Origin: CAZQHK01 sp964593455
GTDB lineage: Bacteria > Muiribacteriota > CAYSPT01
Assembly (NCBI GenBank): GCA_964593455.1
Contig: CAZQHK010000012.1
Span: 47,453-111,452 of the forward strand
Direction of reading: 5' to 3'
Length of the DNA: 64,000 nucleotides
The translations under genes were made by a program, and so were the position numbers. The notes under the pieces are model-generated. The model was not told the origin of the DNA. It ran no database searches and saw only the letters and a list, made by a program, of their open reading frames with translations. Shown here piece by piece: positions 10,401 to 18,628 of this stretch (position 1 is its first letter; each line of letters begins with the position of its first letter).

Positions 10401-11692
10401 AGCACCAGGGCAGCGGCAACAAGGAAATGCTGGTTAAGATACTGGGTAAATATACACTGGCCTCGTTACCTAAAATAGGGTTTGTGGCGGTATCCCAGAA
10501 GTATGTCGATGACGCCATCGCCCGAACAAAGGCGATGGATTTCACCGGGACCCAGGAAGAAGCCTGGGCGGCGGGTATAGACGACGGTGTTCTGGAACTC
10601 AAGACAGCGGCCCTGGAGAAGATATTCAGAGAGGTCGGCAACAAACATGCAGTGGTCCTCAGGGATCATGAAGTTTCCGGTTTAACCGCTGCTATCTCCC
10701 AGCTCTCTCAATATGTCAGCCTCATCGATCCGACGGGTATTGCCCGGGTGGTAGCCATCGTGTCCGGAGTTGCCAGCGGTGGATTTCTGGTTCACGGCAC
10801 CTATGTGAGCGGCCAGGAATATTATGCGCTGCCGGCACGCATGGGAGAGGGGCTGGATGTTATCTTTAATCCCGGTACCGCCCAGGAAGAGTCCGAAGAA
10901 AAGGTACTTGATTACTATGCTCCCCGGTCGAAACGGGGCGCGGAAATTGTCAGTCTGCACAAGGCGATCTCCCGGTATGAGTATCAGGTAGACGCATTAC
11001 AGAAGGCTATCGAGCAGAATCAGCCGACTCTGGCCCGCACGCTGCTGGGAGATGTCATGGAGAGTAGCGAGCGGATGGATCAGCATTTGCTAAAAATGGA
11101 AGCCCGCCTGACTGCTGCCGGTGGACAGTTGGCAAAAACCGGCAATGAAGAACTTTATCTAAGGAGCTCCGGGGTTCTGGCCCAGGCCGGTATGGACGAG
11201 TGCGCTCTTTATGGAGATACGGTAGCCTATCTCAATTCATCGAAGAACCAGAATCTACAAAGACAGGCGATCGAGACTGCTAAAAAAGTGACGGACTCAG
11301 CCCGCCAGGTGAGTGAAACGCTTTTCGAAGCTGGTCTTGTACTCGGCAGAATTGATGCGCCAGCGGTGGTCTATCCTGAAGTGGTCCGTTATCCGAATGA
11401 GATCAAAACCGGTAAAAACAAGCGGGTTCGAGTGCTGGTGACCAACGCGGGTGATGGCCCGGCTCACGACGTGGTGATCAAAATGTATACCGGTGGAGCG
11501 CTGGCCCTGTCCGGGGAAAACGAAGTATCTCTCGGAACGCTTCAAGCCGGTGAAGTAAGAGAATTGAACTGGAAGATAACCGGGCAGCTTAGAGAACAAT
11601 TGGCTGACGACGGCACTATCATTTCGATCATGGTGGAAAGTTCGAATGCGCTTTCCGGATTCGACATGAAGCACCTTACAGTGCTTCGGTAA
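7496..11692 (+). CDS. Large secreted HEFQH zinc metallopeptidase with C-terminal CARDB-like domain
   Basis: The product has 1398 residues. A signal peptide (hydrophobic VLVALLTLGVLCVSLAS, then AxA-type cleavage near residue 30) is followed by a catalytic region with AHEFQHMIHANHD at about residues 239-251 and WLNEGMSQLAFY as the downstream Glu. This resembles the M30/hyicolysin-like and M6-like gluzincins. The middle is long, helical and probably coiled (repeated Ala/Leu/Glu-rich segments). The last 100 residues read like a CARDB or NPCBM-type beta-sandwich (RVRVLVTNAGDGPAHDVVIK). ATG 7496 is chosen over an upstream in-frame TTG because it gives a clean signal peptide and follows AAGGAAGGAG. 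It has its own promoter and terminator, so it is a single-gene unit. Likely role: extracellular protein degradation feeding the peptide transporters. Confidence 0.85.
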   Translation: MGWKKIEKGVLVALLTLGVLCVSLASTEAAPPVKSYNGAPFMSYEDLSKGEYWLDGTCLFDSMVQEYIERYPFEPLSDEELRLKGKLGRSGEVMPDRLGQEETFGAIAITPQGNQFVEVVASLRYIAKNAYLYVENGQEIDDETLDKIAKQFDDVIYDRDTAAFGSERKPGIDSDPRITLLMTDIQDGWEPGKGYIGGYYFPLNEYSKRIFPQSNEREMLYLDTYPSDPTSPFYLGVVAHEFQHMIHANHDARETKWLNEGMSQLAFYICGYGHPSQVLAFIRNSDERLDHYAQSVIDYGSVYLYFYYLYTKYCPTPEIKQQFTRGLVDSKLKSIDSVNEALQKIGVEKNFDQIFDDWAVANIINRPDLGGGLYGYDETLGMNLYHTENFATFPVNKEKQTVEMYAADYIRCSPDIGWVPVRPISLDKVTIYADSQATVNWGIDGWQVPPDSIYPAGTVVSSEGVESPMQGPDGAGQFSLEIPPVKKSGQKVDVINFRLHFADGTFGAEKAIDIIGYDLKQQPAKTGRLVFDFQGEKKGMFGGEKKYRVLVIKRSGEDYEIDAVEIDAKNHGTYAVDGYGTVYDEVIFAPIALTKKIQKYDYSITLEASKGSANNYLTLLKKIQKSMDSAKELGTGDAAVAAMERALERAREATRALVDQAATAIDRRDYEAVNNLVAQVKSSGLRPDFTRPVLRQISEKLTNHLLGTPPVSLEAGQAIDALKEALGSLGDSSDASSPRIPGNRQIESAARSGLMLQQGKSEQVRSDDEDDAHTNWGYLTFKLGENLHALTHLKIDPGMFEGELMNMYKLLEVSLGLPHINFPDGLGIVDYDTSAADELMEYWQSGSGNDQDKMALWRLYTATWMLENVYNISLTMAEDCSLSVYKMVELVLNAQNITNQILSGLQDVPIIGSVAKKVKYRITAKLVQVLRRTAQFASTRIKAPYGPMLPMATQAITGIYLWWNKIDLEHQGSGNKEMLVKILGKYTLASLPKIGFVAVSQKYVDDAIARTKAMDFTGTQEEAWAAGIDDGVLELKTAALEKIFREVGNKHAVVLRDHEVSGLTAAISQLSQYVSLIDPTGIARVVAIVSGVASGGFLVHGTYVSGQEYYALPARMGEGLDVIFNPGTAQEESEEKVLDYYAPRSKRGAEIVSLHKAISRYEYQVDALQKAIEQNQPTLARTLLGDVMESSERMDQHLLKMEARLTAAGGQLAKTGNEELYLRSSGVLAQAGMDECALYGDTVAYLNSSKNQNLQRQAIETAKKVTDSARQVSETLFEAGLVLGRIDAPAVVYPEVVRYPNEIKTGKNKRVRVLVTNAGDGPAHDVVIKMYTGGALALSGENEVSLGTLQAGEVRELNWKITGQLREQLADDGTIISIMVESSNALSGFDMKHLTVLR

Positions 11693-11715
11693 TTTTCGTC
11701 AATATCGCAAAACAG

Positions 11716-11749
11716 AGAGCGGGGTAGATTCATGTACCCCGCTCTTTTT
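11716..11749 (+). terminator. Strong intrinsic terminator
   Basis: An 11-bp perfect stem, AGAGCGGGGTA with TACCCCGCTCT, has an eight-base loop and runs straight into TTTTTC. It lies 24 bases after the metallopeptidase stop codon. Confidence 0.9.
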
Positions 11750-11802
11750 CTGTGTATTTGATATGGATTTATTACGTACTTTGCTCAACTTGCTGTGAGT
11801 GT

Positions 11803-11838
11803 CATGTAAATGTTAAACAACATGTAAATGTTGAACAA
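11803..11838. repeat. Two tandem 18-bp repeats with internal palindrome
   Basis: CATGTAAATGTTAAACAA is repeated at once as CATGTAAATGTTGAACAA, one mismatch apart, and a third unit begins (AATGTAA). Each unit contains the palindrome TGTTNAACA. They lie 28 bp upstream of the -10 box of the MshEN-Sm gene, as expected for a regulator-binding array. Confidence 0.7.
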
Positions 11839-11865
11839 AATGTAATCGATTTAGATTAATTATCG

Positions 11866-11871
11866 TATAAT
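11866..11871 (+). promoter_or_regulatory. -10 box (TATAAT) for the MshEN-Sm gene
   Basis: A perfect TATAAT lies in an AT-rich stretch 47 bp before the ATG. No good -35 hexamer occurs at 16-18 bp. That fits a promoter depending on an activator, perhaps at the tandem repeats upstream. This is inference. Confidence 0.5.
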
Positions 11872-11917
11872 ATAAGTAGCGTAGTCTAAACCATTATTAT
11901 ATGTGGGGTGAACATAC

Positions 11918-12748
11918 ATGGAATCAGAGTTCGTTAAGAAGAAGAGAATCGGTGATATTTTCCTGGAGATGGGTATTATCACCGACCTTCAGCTGAGAAC
12001 TGGGCTTGAACGGCAGGCTGTTGTCCAGAAAAGAATAGGGGAGATTCTGGTTGAGAATGGTCTTATAACTGAAGACGATGTGGCTTATGCCCTGGCTAAA
12101 CAGTTTGGGGTTCAATTTTTTGATATTAGCTCGCTGTCTCTCGACCCGGTCCTGATGAATGAGTTTGCTAAGGACCTAATTGTCCAGGAGGAGTTTCTTC
12201 CAATCAGGAAGGTTGATGAAAGACTGTACATCGTCATCCATGATCCCACGGATCTGACTGTTCTGGACCAGATAAAAACGGCCACCCAGCTCAATGTCAG
12301 ATATGCTGTCGGTGCCAAGAAGAAGATCAATACTATGATCTCGCAGTACTACAGCACGGAAAACTCCATGTTAGATGAACCTACAGCGCAGCCTGAAGCA
12401 CCGCCGCCGGTAACTCCTTCATCGCCGCCACCACCACCGGAACCGGTAATTTCTGCCGAACCGCCTCCTGAACCGGTTGATCTTCCATTTCCCTTTGAAC
12501 CGGAGCCGGTGGTAGAGCCTCAGACTCAACCGGATTTGACAAGGATCGATACTATCATTATCAATTTTATTGAAACGGCCCGTGCCGCTGATGTGGAAAT
12601 CACGTTTCATCTAAAAGGAGGTAACTCAATCAAAGGAATTGTGACAGACTATGATGCCCGGGTTATTCTCCTGAGTATTCGACAGAAACGGGAGATAGTT
12701 TTCTGGGATGCTGTTGCCGGGGCCACGTATCTGCTTCCCGGAGACTAG
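11918..12748 (+). CDS. GspE-N/MshEN domain protein fused to an Sm/Hfq-like C-terminal domain
   Basis: The product has 276 residues. Residues 10-62 carry two 24-residue MshEN motifs (RIG..FLEMGIIT...L...LERQ and RIGEILVENGLIT...V..ALAKQ) with a five-residue spacer, the arrangement that binds c-di-GMP in MshE-type ATPases. Residues 63-146 match the second half of a GspE N-terminal region (FGVQFFDISSL..., ending INTMISQYY). No ATPase follows. Instead there is a Pro/Glu-rich linker (about 147-205), then a domain with the strand order and spacing of Hfq/Sm (ADVEITFHLKGGNSIKGIV, DYDARVILLS, REIVFWDAVAGATYLLP). The Hfq box YKHAIST is replaced by FWDAVAGAT, so canonical RNA contacts are not all kept. 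No signal peptide or membrane segment: cytoplasmic. It may be a c-di-GMP-responsive adaptor or RNA-binding protein. Domain identity of the N half is firm; the Sm assignment is by eye. Confidence 0.8.
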   Translation: MESEFVKKKRIGDIFLEMGIITDLQLRTGLERQAVVQKRIGEILVENGLITEDDVAYALAKQFGVQFFDISSLSLDPVLMNEFAKDLIVQEEFLPIRKVDERLYIVIHDPTDLTVLDQIKTATQLNVRYAVGAKKKINTMISQYYSTENSMLDEPTAQPEAPPPVTPSSPPPPPEPVISAEPPPEPVDLPFPFEPEPVVEPQTQPDLTRIDTIIINFIETARAADVEITFHLKGGNSIKGIVTDYDARVILLSIRQKREIVFWDAVAGATYLLPGD

Positions 12749-12844
12749 ACGGCAGCATTGTTTTTTCATGTTAAAGCCTGCACTACAGTTTTCCCCTCGT
12801 TTTGCGAAATGAATCATTGACTCAGGAATCGGTCTGTATCATTC

Positions 12845-12873
12845 TTGAAAATTACCAGGGGTTGTGATAAGAT
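12845..12873 (+). promoter_or_regulatory. Sigma70-type promoter of the peptide ABC operon
   Basis: TTGAAA (12845-12850), a 17-bp spacer, and TAAGAT (12868-12873). It lies about 55 bp before the first binding-protein gene and after the MshEN-Sm stop codon. Confidence 0.6.
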
Positions 12874-12927
12874 GGCTGAAATCCTGACAGCACTATGATT
12901 ATGCAACCTTTTCAGGGAGATAAGAAC

Positions 12928-14619
12928 ATGCGAAGTAGTTTTGAGCTGAATCAGATTACTGTAGTGAAAGTCACCTTGGGTATCATACTGATTTTAAGTA
13001 TAGCATGGTGCAGTGGATGCCGCGATGATGAGCAAACGCATTCCGGTGAAGGAAACGGTTCCGAGCAGGGGCAGATCGTTGAACCGGCATACGGCGACAC
13101 ACTGGTGCAAGGCTCTATCGGTGACGCTCAGTTCCTTAATCCGATTATTGTTGCCGACACCGCTTCCTTTGATGTAATCGGGTTGATATTCAATGGTTTG
13201 GTTAAATACGACAAAGACCTTATTCCCGTGGGCGATCTGGCTGAGAGTTGGGATATTTCTGAAGACGGCCTGGTCTATACGTTTCACTTGAGAAAAGGCG
13301 TCAAATGGCATGATGGGGAAGAGTTTACTGCCGAGGATGTCGTATTTACCTTCCAGAAAGTCATGGATCCCGCGGTCAAATCTTTTTACAAGAGTGAATA
13401 TGAACTAGTCGACCGCGTGGAGAAAGTTGATGACTACACGTTAAGAGTCTACTACAAAAAAGTGTTTGCCCCCAGCCTGGAATCATGGGGCCTCTCGATA
13501 GTGCCAAAGCATGTATTGAAAGATGTGGATATAAACACTTCCAAGTTTAATCGTTCTCCCATTGGCACCGGCCCGTTTCGTTTTAAAGAGTGGATTTCCG
13601 ATGAACGCATTGTATTGGAAGCATTCGATCAATATTTTGAAGGTCGGCCCTATCTGGACCGCTATGTATTCAGGGTAATTCCGGACAAGTCTATCATGTT
13701 CCTCGAGCTAAAAAAAGGCGGCGTGGACCTGATGGATCTCAAACCTGATCAATTCCAGAAGAGAGGCTCCACTGCCGATTTTCAATCCAAGTTCAATACG
13801 TTTCGTTATCCTTCGACCGGATATACTTTTCTCGGCTACAATTTAAAACATCCCATCCTGAAAGATGTTCGTGTGCGGGAAGCCATTACCTATGCGATCG
13901 ACCGGGATGAGATTATTGATGGAGTTATACGGGGACTGGGTCAGAAGCTTTCCGGACCGTTGCATCCCACTTCCTGGGGCTATAACGAGGCGGTGGAGAT
14001 ACGGACGTTCGATCCGGTGAAATCCGCGGAGATACTCAAGAAAGCCGGTTGGCTGGATGAGGATGGCGACGGTTGGCTTGATTGTGATATAGATGATGAC
14101 GGTCAAAGAGAGCGCCTGGAGTTCACGTTAATTACCAACCATGGAAATAAAAACCGCGAGTTGACCGCCAAAATAGTGCAAACCAATCTTAAAAAACTGG
14201 GAATCAAAGTCAATCTTCAACTGGTTGAGTGGACATCGTTCCTGACCAACTACGTTGATGTTAAAAACTTTGATGCTATCATTCTCGGGTGGACTCTGCC
14301 GGTAGATCCGGACTGTTACAATATGTGGCACACCAACTGCATCGATTCGGGTAATAACATCGTTTCGTATTCAAATTCCCGGGTTGATGAGCTCCTTGAA
14401 AAGGGACGTTTAACCATTGATAAAGAGAGCCGGAAGAAGTATTATCACGAAATTCATGAGATTATAGCACACGAGCTTCCGTACACCTTCCTCTTTACCC
14501 GGGACAACCTGGTAGCAGTAAACAACAGGTTACGTGGAATCGAAGTTTCAAAAGAAGGTATCAAACATAACATTATTCGCTGGTATGTTCCTGCGAAAGA
14601 CCAGAAATACACTCGGTAG
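12928..14619 (+). CDS. Peptide ABC transporter substrate-binding lipoprotein (SBP_bac_5), first of three
   Basis: The product has 563 residues and belongs to the family-5 extracellular solute-binding proteins (DppA/OppA type). A signal segment ends in the lipobox WCSGC, so it is anchored by a lipidated Cys near residue 31. Family landmarks include LAESWDISEDGLVYTFHLRKG, VKWHDGEEFTAEDVVFTFQK, PIGTGPFRF and AITYAIDRDEI. A calcium-loop-like insert (DEDGDGWLDCDIDDDG) lies near residue 390. ATG 12928 follows AGGGAG with eight-base spacing and is preferred to ATG 12895, which has no ribosome site. It delivers peptides to the permease pair encoded downstream. Ligand range cannot be read from sequence. 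Confidence 0.92.
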   Translation: MRSSFELNQITVVKVTLGIILILSIAWCSGCRDDEQTHSGEGNGSEQGQIVEPAYGDTLVQGSIGDAQFLNPIIVADTASFDVIGLIFNGLVKYDKDLIPVGDLAESWDISEDGLVYTFHLRKGVKWHDGEEFTAEDVVFTFQKVMDPAVKSFYKSEYELVDRVEKVDDYTLRVYYKKVFAPSLESWGLSIVPKHVLKDVDINTSKFNRSPIGTGPFRFKEWISDERIVLEAFDQYFEGRPYLDRYVFRVIPDKSIMFLELKKGGVDLMDLKPDQFQKRGSTADFQSKFNTFRYPSTGYTFLGYNLKHPILKDVRVREAITYAIDRDEIIDGVIRGLGQKLSGPLHPTSWGYNEAVEIRTFDPVKSAEILKKAGWLDEDGDGWLDCDIDDDGQRERLEFTLITNHGNKNRELTAKIVQTNLKKLGIKVNLQLVEWTSFLTNYVDVKNFDAIILGWTLPVDPDCYNMWHTNCIDSGNNIVSYSNSRVDELLEKGRLTIDKESRKKYYHEIHEIIAHELPYTFLFTRDNLVAVNNRLRGIEVSKEGIKHNIIRWYVPAKDQKYTR

Positions 14620-14680
14620 AGTGCAACCTCGCACTGTTCGGTATACGAGCAGCCGGAGAATCGAAGGGAGAGTAATACAA

Positions 14681-16459
14681 TTGGAAACCGGAAAGGGTAC
14701 CTTCGTGAAAACGGCGGTTTTGCTCATTTTTATTATATCGGTATCAGCTATACTGATAGGTGGGTGTCAATGCAAGCGAAAGAAGCCTACCGACATCGCG
14801 ACGGGGACTGATGAGTTTATACCTGATTATTCCGAGGAAGGCCTGTCTCAGTATCCGGGAGATTGGCTGATACTGGGATGCACAAGTACCCTGGATAAAA
14901 TTAATCCGTTCACTGCTTCAAAAGACATTGAAATTGATATTACGTCCCTTTTATTCAACGGTCTTCTCACCTTTGATGACGAGTTTAACCTGGTAGGTGA
15001 CCTGGCTGAATCATTTAAGATTGAAACGATAGATGGTAAAATTGTTGTATCAATCCTGCTAAAAGAGGGAGTGCAGTGGCATCCCTATCATGATACAGCG
15101 GCGGGGATAGATCTTCCGTCTCTTCCCTTAGAGCCTGAAGATATACAATATACCTTCGATCTGATCAAGTCTGGTGTTTTCGGAGCGTTTTTAAAATCAT
15201 TTTTTTCGGTCTTCGAAACAGTGAAAAAAGTGGATGGCAGAAATATAACAATAACCTTGAACGGTACGTCGGCGTCACGTTTGTTCCTGCTTACTGCCGC
15301 TGTTCTTCCTAAAAAAATATTGGAACAGTATGAGGATCCGGTTTCTGCTCCTTTTTGGGAGAAACCTTGTGGTACCGGTCCATTTCGTTTTTCACGCTGG
15401 GAAGAAGACGATGACCGGGGTGAACAAACCTTATTTCTTGAAGCGTTCGAATCATATTTTGGCGGGAAACCATATTTATCAGGGGTGAAAGTGCTTCGTG
15501 TGGCTACCAGCAAAACGCTATTCAACCTGATCCAGTCGGAACGAATCGATTTTGCCCGTTTGCCTATTCAGATGTATCTGCAGGGTATGTCTAGCGTGCA
15601 GTTAAACAGGCGATATGATCTGACAACTGTTCCCGGGTTGTCGTATACGTTTGTTGGATTCAACCTCGATCGGGAAGCAACCCCCTTATTTCAAAACCCA
15701 AAAATCCGGCAGGCACTCGCCCTGGCAGTCAACAAACAAGTTTTGATTGATGATATCCTATATGGTTTTGCTGAACCGGTGAACGGCCCGCTCTCCCCAA
15801 CGTTTCCAAGCTATGATCCGGATATTACCGGGATTGAATATGACATAGAGAAAGCAAAGGCTTTGCTGGAGGATTGCGGGTGGCAGGACAACAATAACGA
15901 TGGTTTTCTGGATAGAGACTCAGATGGTGATGGAGTGCTCGAACGGTTTGAAGTACTCTTATACACCAATAAGGATTATCCTGTTCGTGAGGAAGTGGCT
16001 GAGCATATAACAAGCTCGTGGAAATTACTTGGTATAGACGCTGCCGTTCACCGAGAAAGTTGGGAAGTTCTGGAGCAGGAAACATTACCTCGCGGATCTT
16101 TCGGCGCAGTACTCATCGAGTGGAATCATGGTCCGTGGCCCGTAATGGATACTCTCTGGCGGTCACCGACTTCTCAAACGGAAATGGGGACATTCTTTTC
16201 CTATTCCAATAGCCAGGTTGATGGTCTCCTGACTAATCTTGCCGCTGAAACGAACCAGGCGAATCGACGGGAAATTATAAAACAGCTTTACCAGATGATA
16301 CAAAATGATATACCGGGGATATTCCTGTACTCCCGCACTCAACCGGTAATCATTCACCGGCGGTTCAAAGGAAGGGTACGTAAACTTTCCCCGCTGGCAC
16401 CAATCGGGAATACACAGGCCTGGTTTGTTCCTGAAAAATGGCAACTTTCAAGGGATTAG
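14681..16459 (+). CDS. Peptide ABC transporter substrate-binding lipoprotein (SBP_bac_5), second of three
   Basis: The product has about 592 residues and is a divergent paralogue of the preceding gene. The signal segment ends in lipobox LIGGC. Landmarks are LLFNGLLTFDDEFNLVGDLAES, GVQWHPYHD, PCGTGPFRFSRW and QALALAVNKQVLIDDIL. It too has a DxDxDG-type loop (DNNNDGFLDRDSDGDG). I start it at TTG 14681, ten bases after AAGGGAG; GTG 14705, just before the hydrophobic core, is the alternative. The frame is open further upstream into the previous gene, but that part lacks a ribosome site. Co-transcription with its neighbours is likely. Confidence 0.88.
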   Translation: METGKGTFVKTAVLLIFIISVSAILIGGCQCKRKKPTDIATGTDEFIPDYSEEGLSQYPGDWLILGCTSTLDKINPFTASKDIEIDITSLLFNGLLTFDDEFNLVGDLAESFKIETIDGKIVVSILLKEGVQWHPYHDTAAGIDLPSLPLEPEDIQYTFDLIKSGVFGAFLKSFFSVFETVKKVDGRNITITLNGTSASRLFLLTAAVLPKKILEQYEDPVSAPFWEKPCGTGPFRFSRWEEDDDRGEQTLFLEAFESYFGGKPYLSGVKVLRVATSKTLFNLIQSERIDFARLPIQMYLQGMSSVQLNRRYDLTTVPGLSYTFVGFNLDREATPLFQNPKIRQALALAVNKQVLIDDILYGFAEPVNGPLSPTFPSYDPDITGIEYDIEKAKALLEDCGWQDNNNDGFLDRDSDGDGVLERFEVLLYTNKDYPVREEVAEHITSSWKLLGIDAAVHRESWEVLEQETLPRGSFGAVLIEWNHGPWPVMDTLWRSPTSQTEMGTFFSYSNSQVDGLLTNLAAETNQANRREIIKQLYQMIQNDIPGIFLYSRTQPVIIHRRFKGRVRKLSPLAPIGNTQAWFVPEKWQLSRD

Positions 16460-16635
16460 AGTAGATTGACCGGGAAAGCTAACATAAATGATAGCGAATT
16501 TTCTTGGCCAAAGGACATCGTCGTCAATATCCAATAATAATATTGATATGTTTTGCCTCACTTTCGAAACCTTCTATTCGGAAAGTGGTCGGCTAAACAA
16601 GAAGTGTTGAAGCAATAAAGGAGGTAGAACCGCGT
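16460..16635 (+). other. Intra-operon spacer with two hairpins
   Basis: The spacer between the second and third binding proteins holds an AT-rich hairpin (CAATAT...ATATTG near 16528-16550) and a second one (CACTTTC...GAAAGTG near 16560-16585). Neither has a T-tract. They may adjust mRNA processing or relative expression; this is inference. Confidence 0.35.
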
Positions 16636-18621
16636 ATGAAAGGCAGCAGTTTGTTTTTGATGTTTCTCAAGGTCCTGTTACTATTTGTATTCGTTGTGAT
16701 TTTTGGATTCTACGTTTGGCAGATGAACAATCTCGAACTCCGGTTCATCAATATGGCCAACAAAGTTGAAAAGTTTCATGACGATCTGCAAGAACTAAGG
16801 CGTTCCATCGATAAAATGTACGGAGCGTTAAAGTCCGGCCAATATTCGGTTTCAGGAACAGCGGGAACAGTTGCCGGGCAGGAGGAACCAAAAAGAACCT
16901 GGCTGCATCCCGAGGCTCCTAACTACCTCGAAAAGGAACCGTATGTTATCACTCCGGATTATGCCAACACCGATGGCGTTATAGTCAGGTGGTTCGGGAC
17001 TGATCCGAAGGGACTTAACTTTATCCTGGAGAATGGCGCGGATGTCACACGTAATGTGGAAAACTACGTTTCCGAGTCACTGGCTACCCGCTGGCGTACC
17101 AAACCGGATAAATGGCGTCCGGTGCTGGCGGAACGTGTGGAAATTACCGATGATTCAAAACTGTACACCGTTTACTTGAGAAAAGATGTGAAATGGCACT
17201 CTCCGGCGGTTGACTGGTCGAACCCCCGTTATGAATGGCTGAAGGGTGAGCATTACCTGACGGCCAGGGATATTGATTTCTCTTTAAAGATCATCCTCAA
17301 CCCACAGGTAGAAGCCGCGTCGCTGAGGAACTACTACCAGGATATCGAATCAGTCAAAGTTCTTGACGACCACACTATACAGATCCGGTGGCAAAAGAAA
17401 ATCTTTCATTCCGTCTCTTCAACTCTCGGAGTTCCGATACTGCCGGAATTCTTATATGCTTATGATGAAGATGGAAATCCCTACCTGAAAGAGACGTTCG
17501 GTTTAAAATTCAACGAACATTGGTACAACCGAAAAGCCATCGGGACCGGACCCTATGAGTTTATCTCCTGGGATCCCGGCGTTTCGATGATTCTCAAGAG
17601 AAACGTGAACTATTGGGGAGATCTTCCGGCCATCAAGGAAATCGTCTGGCTTATTTATACCGACCCGATTCAGAACCTGCTGAAACTTAAAAGTGGTGAA
17701 CAGGATTTCGGTTTATTGCGCCCGACCCAGTACCGTGAGGAAATCCTTAACGGGACTTTAACCAGTCCTTTCAAGGATGGGCGGATGGAGCATTCTTTTT
17801 ATACGCGTACGGTCTACTACTATATCGGGTGGAATGCAGATACCTTCCTTTTTTCGGATAAACGAGTTCGGCAAGCTATGACCCGTGCTTTCAATCGGCG
17901 CGATATACTGAAAAACATTTTCATGAATCTTGGCGAGATTGTTACCGGCAACTTTTTCCAGCTTTCTCCCGAGTACAACCGGGCTATTGAACCGTATGAG
18001 TTCGATCTCGACGAGTCCCGTCGTTTGTTGGCTGAGGCCGGATGGCAGGATCTGGACGGGGATGGTGTTCTGGAACAGACAGATGAGAACGGGGAAGTCC
18101 ATTTATTCGAGTTCAACTTCCTTATTTATGGGAGCAGCCAGGAGTGGAAGACTGCTGCTACGGTGTTCAAAGAAGATTTGAGAAAAGTAGGAGTCCATAT
18201 GAACATTCAGACGGTCGAGTGGGCCACCATGCAGAAAAAGATGGAAGATAAGGAGTTCCATGCCTACACCGGAGGTTGGGCTTTAGGATGGGATTCCGAT
18301 CCGTATCAGGTGTGGCATTCTACTCAAGCCGATATTCCCAAGGGCTCCAACCGGGTCGGGTTCCGTAACAAGGCGGCTGATAAAATCATTGAGGAAGCCC
18401 GTGTAACCCTGGATAAACAGAAGAGAATCGAACTTTTTCATAAGTTCCATCAAATCGTCCACGAAGAACAACCGTACACGTTTTTCTATTGCCCGAAAGG
18501 TATTGCCGTTTGGTGGAAACATGTTCACCGGGTAGAGTTCAAGAAGACCCGCCCGCATGAAGATTCCCTTCCATGGTACGTAAGTTTACCGGAAAAAAAC
18601 AAGGCGCTGGGGGTGGAATGA
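16636..18621 (+). CDS. Membrane-anchored peptide-binding protein (SBP_bac_5), third of three
   Basis: The product has 661 residues. Unlike its two neighbours it has no lipobox. It starts with a transmembrane segment (residues 5-27) followed by a coiled-coil-like stretch (NLELRFINMANKVEKFHDDL, to about 70) and a flexible linker. The binding-protein core then runs from about residue 95: SLATRWRTKPDKWRPVLAE, VKWHSPAVDW, AIGTGPYEFISWDPG, RQAMTRAFNRRDIL, and a DLDGDGVLEQTDENG loop. AAAGGAGG lies 11 bases before the ATG. Only seven bases separate its stop from the permease start, so it is firmly in the operon. The anchor could keep it at the inner membrane next to the permease, or allow oligomerisation. 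Confidence 0.88.
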   Translation: MKGSSLFLMFLKVLLLFVFVVIFGFYVWQMNNLELRFINMANKVEKFHDDLQELRRSIDKMYGALKSGQYSVSGTAGTVAGQEEPKRTWLHPEAPNYLEKEPYVITPDYANTDGVIVRWFGTDPKGLNFILENGADVTRNVENYVSESLATRWRTKPDKWRPVLAERVEITDDSKLYTVYLRKDVKWHSPAVDWSNPRYEWLKGEHYLTARDIDFSLKIILNPQVEAASLRNYYQDIESVKVLDDHTIQIRWQKKIFHSVSSTLGVPILPEFLYAYDEDGNPYLKETFGLKFNEHWYNRKAIGTGPYEFISWDPGVSMILKRNVNYWGDLPAIKEIVWLIYTDPIQNLLKLKSGEQDFGLLRPTQYREEILNGTLTSPFKDGRMEHSFYTRTVYYYIGWNADTFLFSDKRVRQAMTRAFNRRDILKNIFMNLGEIVTGNFFQLSPEYNRAIEPYEFDLDESRRLLAEAGWQDLDGDGVLEQTDENGEVHLFEFNFLIYGSSQEWKTAATVFKEDLRKVGVHMNIQTVEWATMQKKMEDKEFHAYTGGWALGWDSDPYQVWHSTQADIPKGSNRVGFRNKAADKIIEEARVTLDKQKRIELFHKFHQIVHEEQPYTFFYCPKGIAVWWKHVHRVEFKKTRPHEDSLPWYVSLPEKNKALGVE

Positions 18622-18628
18622 CCGGCTA

